DNA of 41,477 nucleotides from CAKZSU01 sp044223895 (GTDB lineage Bacteria; Patescibacteriota; Microgenomatia; UBA10105; UBA927). The DNA is taken from positions 1 through 41,477 of the forward strand of contig JBGALL010000006.1 of NCBI GenBank assembly GCA_044223895.1, in the 5' to 3' direction. Below are positions 36,501 to 41,477 of this stretch, in pieces. The notes below the pieces were generated by a model. It had not been told where the DNA came from, searched no databases, and worked only from the letters and a program-made list of their open reading frames with translations. The position numbers and the translations under genes were made by a program. Position 1 is the stretch's first letter, and each line of letters starts with the position of its first letter.

Positions 36501-39200
36501 GGAAAATACGGTTCTGCAATAAATTTTGCAGGGAATAACAGTAATAAAGGTTACATCCCAAATACAGACACTATTCTCAATACCATGGGGGTTAAAAAAC
36601 AATCATATACGCTTGAAACCTGGGTAAAACCTTCAAACGCCGACAGTGGATCATACATTGTTATCAAAGGACAAAACTCTTGGGGTAACGGAAATATTGA
36701 GTATGGTATATCTTCTGAACTTTCTGGAGGCAAGTTATATGCAGGTTTCGAAATACTAGATGGGACCAATTGGCCATCAGTTGGAGGCTCTGGAATTTCT
36801 ACTTCAACTATGCCGGTAAATACATGGACCCATGTTGTCGGTGTTCGAGATGCTGAGAAACAAACCCTTCGTTTATATGTTAATGGCGTGTTGGTAGACG
36901 AACAAGCGGACACAACCACAGATACTACGGCGAATACTGAGTCTTTGCAATTCGGTAATAGACCAGGAAGTGATACTCCATTTGCGGGAGCACTCGATGA
37001 TGTCAAATTATACGATTATGCCAGATCTCCTTCTCAAATTATCGAAGATATGAATGGAGGACATCCTATTGGTGGAAGTCCCATTGGCAGCCAATTGATA
37101 TATGCCAAAATGGATGAACAAACAGGCACTACTATAAATAATTCTGGTTCTGGTGGTTCTACCTATAACGGTTCAAGTACTGGAATAACCTGGCTAGAAA
37201 ACACTCGGTGTAAAGTAAATGGCTGTCTTAACTTTGACACAACTTCCGATACCGTGAGTTTTGGAACAGCTTCATTTATCGATAATATCGCCAGTATTTC
37301 TGCTTCACTATGGATTTATCCAAGATCAGCAGCTACCAACGCTATGATTGTCTCTAAAGCTAACACCACAACGCAACGTGTTTTCCAAATAAAAACGGAT
37401 AATTCTTCTGCATCCGAACTGAAAGTAATGATTGCCGCATCAGCCTCTGATACAACTAACTTTTGTACAACCTCAGGTCTTGGTTTAGCTGTAAATACCT
37501 GGCAACATATCTCTATCGTTTTTGATGGAGGTCAAACAAACAACAATAACAAAGTTACGGTCTACAAAAATGGTCGACCATATATATGTTCAGGAACACT
37601 GCCCAATGCACTTGTATCTGGAACGACATCACTCCTTAAACTTGGAAAAGGTGATGATTCTACCCCAAATTCTTTCATCGGGTTTATCGACGAGTTTAAA
37701 TTCTATAATTATGCATTAACCAATGATACGGTTCTGATTGACTATAACCAGGGTGCTTCTCTCAACTTCAATACTGGCTCGTCTCTAGAAGCCTCTCAAT
37801 CAGCGGATACAGCTGGTAATCCTCCAGTCGGCTATTGGAATTTTGATGAAAATAAGGACAATACCTGTACTGGTGGAAGTGCAGATGTCTGCGACAAATC
37901 AGGAAACGGATTTGATCTTACCAATGCAGCTAATACAAAATGGGTAGTTGGAAAATTTGGTAGTGCTCTAAACTTTGCTGGTGCCGCAACAGATAAAACT
38001 ACCTATAACGATGTTGGAGCAAGTGCTCTGGATATTGCAGGGAGTTTCACGGTACAAGCCTGGGTAAAACTTACGAACCTTTCTACTGATTTTCAAACAA
38101 TCGTTGTTAAGCATACGAGTTCTACTTCCGGAGCAAATTATGGATTGACAACGGGTGCAACTGCGCTAACTGGTCGTGATGAAATTGATTGTGCCTTTAA
38201 CGACGGCGGCTCCAATCCATCTCTTGATACAACTTCTGCAAATCTGGTACCAAATAGGTGGTATTTGATTACTTGTGTGTTTAACACCACAGCAAATACC
38301 TTGACTATATATGTCAACGGGGTACAAAGCCTTCAATCTACAGGGGTAACCACTGATCCTCAAACTGGTGATCAAGACCTTTTCATCGGCAATGATGCCG
38401 CTAATTTATATGGGAATCCTTTAAATGGGTCTGTCGATGAAGTGAAAATATATAACTATGCCCGAACAGCTGCACAAGTTGCCTACGACTATAATCGTGG
38501 TGGCCCAATTGGCTGGTGGAAATTTGATGAATGTCAGGGATCAACCCTGTATGACGCTAGTGGAAACTCAAATAATCAGACTTGGAACGGATCCGGATCA
38601 GGTTCACAAACAAGTGTGGGGACATGTAATACAAGCTCCACAGCATGGGGTAATGGTGTCACTGGTAAGTTCAACGCATCCTTAAATTTCGATGGCACCA
38701 ATGACTACACAACTGTATCTGATAATTCATTCCTAAATCCGCCCACATCAATGACACTGAGTCTTTGGATGAAAGCTTCATCTTTTTCAGGGGGGGGAAA
38801 TTTCTTATGCAGTAAAGAAAATTCAACTCCAGGTGGTTATGGCATATACACTACGTCCAACCAGTTATATTCATATGTCAGAGTTGGATCTAGCTGGAGT
38901 GAAGCAACTGGAGTCACACTTAATACTGGCCAGTGGTATCACATCGTAATGTCCTATGACGGCACAATCCACAAACAATATATAAATGGAAACTTACGTG
39001 CCACAGATTCTACAGCTGGAACAATTACTTCAAGCACTGGTTCGTTTACCTGTGGGAGGGACTATAACGCAACTAATTACTTTAGTGGTCAAATAGATGA
39101 TGTACGTCTCTATAACTATCCACTCTCAGCATCCCAAGTCCAGAAAGTCTATAACGATGGGTCTTCGGTTTTCTTCGGACCGTCAACTGGATCCCCATAA
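33516..39200 (+). CDS. Paralogue C: intact GIY-YIG-like / membrane / DUF2341-like / PA14 / LamG surface protein
   Basis: An intact 1894-residue gene. GIY-YIG-like domain at about 69-153 (YFVYVLRS, FFIGTTNDLYSC, NRERYLRS); membrane segment about 165-192 ending SSSFAAWF, which could be a signal-peptidase site; DUF2341-like domain about 197-308 (WFNEAWAYRKS). Six LamG modules follow, opening IVYWKMDE, VGYWNMDD, IGWWKFDE, LIYAKMDE, VGYWNFDE and IGWWKFDE. A PA14 domain, about 604-745 (GLTGDYYDG, YTFYVTSDDGARL, NFYENGGGSA), sits inside the start of the second LamG. Paired cysteines in modules 1, 4 and 6 fit an oxidising, extracellular place. PA14 and LamG both commonly bind sugars. A hairpin-covered GGAGG precedes the ATG; a strong terminator follows. 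Confidence 0.9.
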   Translation: MKKPKLLSILIYFYSFQWLQFAWLRVKFSLTSNRKINKTYVETSPLPKLENATHITGTAFESSGGKVTVQKTYFVYVLRSIQNKKFFIGTTNDLYSCLERHNTGKNIHTVDLYPFELIYYEAYIYFQDAFNRERYLRSTAGQKFLKKNLQRYFQADRTSAFRKILRVVPYVSVFVLILLGPALVALYMTPSSSFAAWFNEAWAYRKSLTITHNAALTNQKIKFDIDTQTLITNGQMQSDCGDSRFTDGNGNLLPYFIDTTGGACNTSSTDYYVYFPIVNNGTTIIYHYYGNSSAPNGTKNSQLIYPTLTPSGGAASAGSEETGPGPIVYWKMDEGANTTVYDSSSKQNTGTIIGGTWKSSENCISGTCLFVNDTSNQGIVADPTVLNKLTTGTISVWARYTGANAFQGIFNIFRNADTNTTGVALSFDNQLSGGVNILGGGYQDGSTKWEFTVSSSDFNAVTEIDKWHLYTLAHNGTTPILYIDGKVIPITFTTSTDKTLWFKGILTDASSPADTLSMGILYANNTPFYNATAAFDEFKIYPYTRSSSQIAADFISRGSTKGTSVTIGNQETKNLTESLVGYWNMDDTWSGNTGFLPAVTGGSAGLTGDYYDGINFDTYVNSYTDSTVDFDPADTTLGTNRANGDNTFSVQWTGEVKASFSETYTFYVTSDDGARLSVNNSQLINAWIDQGPTENSGTIALTANTWYPISLNFYENGGGSAIQLSYSSASEAKKIIPSTNLRTVARSAGACSSTPSGPTDYSGNSNDLTHNSCNPAPNYNGKFNFSGKFTRSIGTFNSGNDSSSLSITGDLTLAAWIKPNFATPSSQMDIAGKWDGSNQSYLLAQYGSEARLYLDSATNYITSSGAGIIPNTWNYVVGTYNASRNEAKIFVNGREQATTLSGVIPTVIGDDSSVFSLGAEDTSTTATNAFDGYIDDVRVYKRQLSPAEVRQLYFWAPGPIGWWKFDENIGSSFYDSSGNDRENGVIEDETAKWVVGKYGSAINFAGNNSNKGYIPNTDTILNTMGVKKQSYTLETWVKPSNADSGSYIVIKGQNSWGNGNIEYGISSELSGGKLYAGFEILDGTNWPSVGGSGISTSTMPVNTWTHVVGVRDAEKQTLRLYVNGVLVDEQADTTTDTTANTESLQFGNRPGSDTPFAGALDDVKLYDYARSPSQIIEDMNGGHPIGGSPIGSQLIYAKMDEQTGTTINNSGSGGSTYNGSSTGITWLENTRCKVNGCLNFDTTSDTVSFGTASFIDNIASISASLWIYPRSAATNAMIVSKANTTTQRVFQIKTDNSSASELKVMIAASASDTTNFCTTSGLGLAVNTWQHISIVFDGGQTNNNNKVTVYKNGRPYICSGTLPNALVSGTTSLLKLGKGDDSTPNSFIGFIDEFKFYNYALTNDTVLIDYNQGASLNFNTGSSLEASQSADTAGNPPVGYWNFDENKDNTCTGGSADVCDKSGNGFDLTNAANTKWVVGKFGSALNFAGAATDKTTYNDVGASALDIAGSFTVQAWVKLTNLSTDFQTIVVKHTSSTSGANYGLTTGATALTGRDEIDCAFNDGGSNPSLDTTSANLVPNRWYLITCVFNTTANTLTIYVNGVQSLQSTGVTTDPQTGDQDLFIGNDAANLYGNPLNGSVDEVKIYNYARTAAQVAYDYNRGGPIGWWKFDECQGSTLYDASGNSNNQTWNGSGSGSQTSVGTCNTSSTAWGNGVTGKFNASLNFDGTNDYTTVSDNSFLNPPTSMTLSLWMKASSFSGGGNFLCSKENSTPGGYGIYTTSNQLYSYVRVGSSWSEATGVTLNTGQWYHIVMSYDGTIHKQYINGNLRATDSTAGTITSSTGSFTCGRDYNATNYFSGQIDDVRLYNYPLSASQVQKVYNDGSSVFFGPSTGSP

Positions 39201-39205
39201 AAAAA

Positions 39206-39227
39206 GCCTCTGTGTGCACACAGAGGC
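39206..39227. terminator. Bidirectional terminator between paralogue C and groEL
   Basis: A perfect 22-bp palindrome, GCCTCTGTGTG and its complement, with A5 on the left and T5 on the right. It starts 6 bp after the stop of C and ends 33 bp from the groEL stop, so it can serve both converging genes. Confidence 0.93.
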
Positions 39228-39259
39228 TTTTTGTTACAAGATTTATACAATCTATGATT

Positions 39260-40903
39260 TTAATAATCCATTCCGCCCATACCACCCATTCCGCCTGGCA
39301 TTCCACCAGCTGGGGATTCTTTCTTTTCTGGAATATCGGTTACCAATGCTTCTGTTGTAAGAATCATCATGGCGATACTGGCTGCATTCTGAACAGCAGA
39401 TCGAGTGACTTTGGCTGGATCCAAAACACCAGCTGAGATCATTGATCCAAAATCCATAGTCATGGCATTAAATCCATAATCTGCAGATTTATTTTCTTCG
39501 ACAGTTTTAATGACCCATCCATCATCAGCACCTGCATTCTTAGCAATCCAACGAATTGGTTCACCAAGTGCTTGGTAAAGGATATCCACACCAACTTTTT
39601 CATCTTCAACTTTCAAAGTTGATTTCAATTTTGGTAAGACTCCTCGAGCTCGGAGTAAGGTTACTCCACCGCCAGCAACAATTCCTTCTTCAAGAGCTGC
39701 TTTGGTTGCGGCGACTGCATCGTTTACTCTTTCTTTTTTATCTTTCATTTCAACTTCGGTTGCTGCTCCAACGTTAATAACGGCAACACCACCAGCTAAT
39801 TTTGCTAACCGCTCCTGTAATTTTTCGCGATCAAAATCTGAGGTTGTTTCCTCGATCTCTCGTTTGATCATTGAAATTCTAGCTGTGAGTGATTTGGCAT
39901 CACCTTTCCCACCGATAATTCGGCAATTATCTTTGTCTGCCCAAACAGCGTCAGCTCGTCCACAATCATCAATGGTGACATTATCTAGTTTGCGACCTGT
40001 ATCTTCAGATATTACGGTTCCGCCGGTTAATACAGCAATATCTTGCAACATTGCTTTGCGACGATCTCCAAATCCTGGAGCTTTGACAGCTAATACATTA
40101 AAGGTTCCTCGCATTCGGTTAACTACCAAAGTAGCTAAAGCTTCAGCTTCTATATCATCAGCTATGATGACTAAGTTTTTAGAAACTTTAATGAATCCTT
40201 CCAAGAAAGGTAAAAGATCAGCTATTGCTGAAATCTTTTTATCGGTGATAAGGATATATGCGTCACTAATTTTTGCTTCCATTTTGGAAGAATCAGTTAC
40301 AAAGTATGGTGATGCGTACCCTTTATCAAATTCCATACCTTCTTTGTATTCGATTTCCATGGTCAGCCCTTTACCTTCTTCAACAGTGACCACTCCATCT
40401 TTACCAACTTTGGTCAGTGCATCAGCTATTAAATTTCCAATGCGTTCATCTTGTGCAGAAATTGTTGCAACTTTAGCCACATCAGCATCTTTGATAGTTT
40501 TTCTCATTCGTTTAATTTCTTCTACGACAGCTTCGACAGCTTTTTCAATTCCAATTTTGACAATCATTGGATTTGCTCCTGCAGTAATATTTTTGAACCC
40601 TGCATTTACAATTGATTGGGCCAAAAGGGTTGCAGTAGTTGTTCCATCTCCAGCAACGTCATTGGTTTTACTGGCTGCTTCTTTTACTAATTGAGCGCCC
40701 ATGTTTTCAAAGGCATCTTCTAGTTCAATCTCTTTGGCAACAGAAACACCATCATGGATAACAGTTGGTGCTCCCCATTTTTTATCTAGAGCAACATTTC
40801 GTCCCTTAGGACCTAAGGTTGTGACAACTGCTTTAGCAAGAGTATTTACGCCACGAATCATTGACTGTCGGGCGTCATCTCCAAATTTAATTTGTTTTGC
40901 CAT
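39260..40903 (-). CDS. groL: Chaperonin GroEL
   Basis: A complete 547-residue type I chaperonin subunit that folds proteins in the cytosol with GroES and ATP. The ATP-site motif GDGTTTATLL holds Asp86. GPKGRNV (31-37) and the late VAGGGVTLLRA are also present. The C-terminus ends in Gly-Gly-Met repeats (GGMPGGMGGMGGMDY), as in classical GroEL. GGAGG precedes the ATG. It lies 58 nt behind groES in the usual groES-groEL order, under the same promoter. Confidence 0.98.
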   Translation of the reverse strand: MAKQIKFGDDARQSMIRGVNTLAKAVVTTLGPKGRNVALDKKWGAPTVIHDGVSVAKEIELEDAFENMGAQLVKEAASKTNDVAGDGTTTATLLAQSIVNAGFKNITAGANPMIVKIGIEKAVEAVVEEIKRMRKTIKDADVAKVATISAQDERIGNLIADALTKVGKDGVVTVEEGKGLTMEIEYKEGMEFDKGYASPYFVTDSSKMEAKISDAYILITDKKISAIADLLPFLEGFIKVSKNLVIIADDIEAEALATLVVNRMRGTFNVLAVKAPGFGDRRKAMLQDIAVLTGGTVISEDTGRKLDNVTIDDCGRADAVWADKDNCRIIGGKGDAKSLTARISMIKREIEETTSDFDREKLQERLAKLAGGVAVINVGAATEVEMKDKKERVNDAVAATKAALEEGIVAGGGVTLLRARGVLPKLKSTLKVEDEKVGVDILYQALGEPIRWIAKNAGADDGWVIKTVEENKSADYGFNAMTMDFGSMISAGVLDPAKVTRSAVQNAASIAMMILTTEALVTDIPEKKESPAGGMPGGMGGMGGMDY

Positions 40904-40921
40904 ACGATTTCCTCCTTCTTG

Positions 40922-40947
40922 CCCGCTAAAGCTTCAACACCAGCGGG
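40922..40947 (-). other. Hairpin between groES and groEL
   Basis: The stem CCCGCT / AGCGGG with a 14-nt loop lies in the 58-nt spacer and is not followed by a T run. It may be a processing or stability element that sets the groES to groEL ratio; role inferred. Confidence 0.45.
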
Positions 40948-40961
40948 TAAATTTTTTTATA

Positions 40962-41261
40962 TTATTTTTCAACAACAGCTAAGATATCTTTTTCTTCGAC
41001 AATCATCCATTCTTCGCCATTTACCTTTACTTCATTTCCTCCCCACTTCTTGTACATGACTTTTTGACCAACTTTAACGACCATGGAGATCTTGTTTCCT
41101 TTTTCGTCCATAGCACCTGGTCCAACTGCCATAATTTCCCCTACTTGAGGCTTATCTTTGGCTGAATCAGGGAGAATAATTCCTGATGGGAGTGTGTCCT
41201 CCGCCTTTGAGGGTTTAATTAATACATGATTAAATAATGGTTGTATGTTTACTTTTGCCAT
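40962..41261 (-). CDS. groS: Co-chaperonin GroES
   Basis: A 99-residue GroES. The N-terminal NIQPLFNHVLIKP, the mobile-loop segment around TLPSGIILPDSAKDKP and the closing KDILAVVE are all typical. It caps the GroEL ring during folding. GGAGG stands before the ATG. It is first in the groES-groEL operon, downstream of a strong promoter with a CIRCE-like operator. Confidence 0.97.
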   Translation of the reverse strand: MAKVNIQPLFNHVLIKPSKAEDTLPSGIILPDSAKDKPQVGEIMAVGPGAMDEKGNKISMVVKVGQKVMYKKWGGNEVKVNGEEWMIVEEKDILAVVEK

Positions 41262-41328
41262 ACTAACCTCCTTCCTTTTTTAAAATTTAAGATTAATATT
41301 GGATTATAAATTCGTATCCTGGTACATT

Positions 41329-41383
41329 TTGGCAGTCAACTGAAGTAAGTGCTATTGTAGCGAGAGAAAAAATAGACTGTCAA
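41329..41383 (-). promoter_or_regulatory. groESL promoter with CIRCE-like operator
   Basis: Minus strand: TTGACA (41383-41378), 18 nt, TACAAT (41359-41354). Next to the predicted start lies TTGGCAGTC-N9-AAGTGCTAT (41329-41355, plus strand). It matches the CIRCE consensus TTAGCACTC-N9-GAGTGCTAA at 14 of 18 positions with the exact spacer. This predicts heat-shock repression by HrcA. The remaining 94 bp to the window end hold nothing I can name. Confidence 0.72.
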
Positions 41384-41477
41384 GAGGGATTTTATATTTT
41401 TTCAATCTATTCAGGTATTCTCTCTTAACAAAAACTCTCACATCGCGAGGATGAAACCGTATAAATGTATCTGAAAT

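Noticed and set aside
20000..39200. Homing endonuclease or transposon explanation for the three GIY-YIG copies
   Set aside because: No target-site duplications, transposase or intron structure was found; the domain has lost its catalytic Arg and is fused to a long surface protein.
20321..39200. CRISPR or short tandem repeat array
   Set aside because: The repeats are protein modules of about 200 residues with diverged DNA, not short direct repeats with spacers.
39702..40694. Long plus-strand reading frame of 330 codons
   Set aside because: It lies wholly inside groEL on the other strand; composition mirrors groEL codons and no family signal is seen.

Overview
The window reads as a chromosome segment of an AT-rich bacterium of the Candidate Phyla Radiation, most likely in or near Microgenomates (inference). 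Reasons: compact gene spacing, small versions of central enzymes, a very large surface protein family with DUF2341 and LamG-like modules, a lone RRM RNA-binding protein, and several genes whose -10 box sits only 5-9 nt before the start codon. TGA works as a stop codon, so the code is the standard bacterial one. I see no tRNA, rRNA, CRISPR array or transposase.

Layout. 1-786 is the 3' part of an FTR1-type iron permease. 795-1382 is a cytidylate-kinase-like P-loop protein, divergent from a purine operon at 1437-6168: phosphoribosyltransferase, small unknown protein, GuaA, adenosine deaminase and a CBS-less GuaB. Together these could take adenosine or hypoxanthine through IMP and XMP to GMP. 6183-6800 is a broken gene for a membrane-anchored cysteine-rich protein. 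6845-9660 is a tight minus-strand cluster of superoxide dismutase, PP2C phosphatase and non-phosphorylating GAPDH. 9727-12090 encodes an unusual fusion of an ITPase/HAM1-like domain with an IMPDH/GMP-reductase-like barrel. 12210-17152 holds two tandem class A penicillin-binding proteins, followed by a triple zinc-ribbon protein, a ligand-less cupredoxin, an RRM protein and an alpha/beta hydrolase.

The most striking region is 20000-39200: three tandem paralogues (A, B, C) of about 5.7-6.6 kb each. Each encodes, or once encoded, an N-terminal GIY-YIG-like domain, a membrane segment, a DUF2341-like domain and an array of six or seven LamG-like modules. A variable insert differs in each: a glycine-rich block in A, an extra LamG in B, and a PA14 domain in C. 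All three are preceded by the same leader, which has a perfect AT-rich inverted repeat, a second hairpin, a short upstream ORF and a Shine-Dalgarno sequence inside a hairpin. In A and C the upstream ORF ends in an ATGA overlap with the large gene. C is intact, A is frameshifted in its last quarter, and B is a pseudogene throughout. Short identical patches between copies suggest gene conversion. All copies have Cys where the GIY-YIG catalytic Arg should be, which suggests a nuclease fold reused for another purpose.

The window ends with groEL and groES on the minus strand, under a good promoter with a CIRCE-like HrcA operator.
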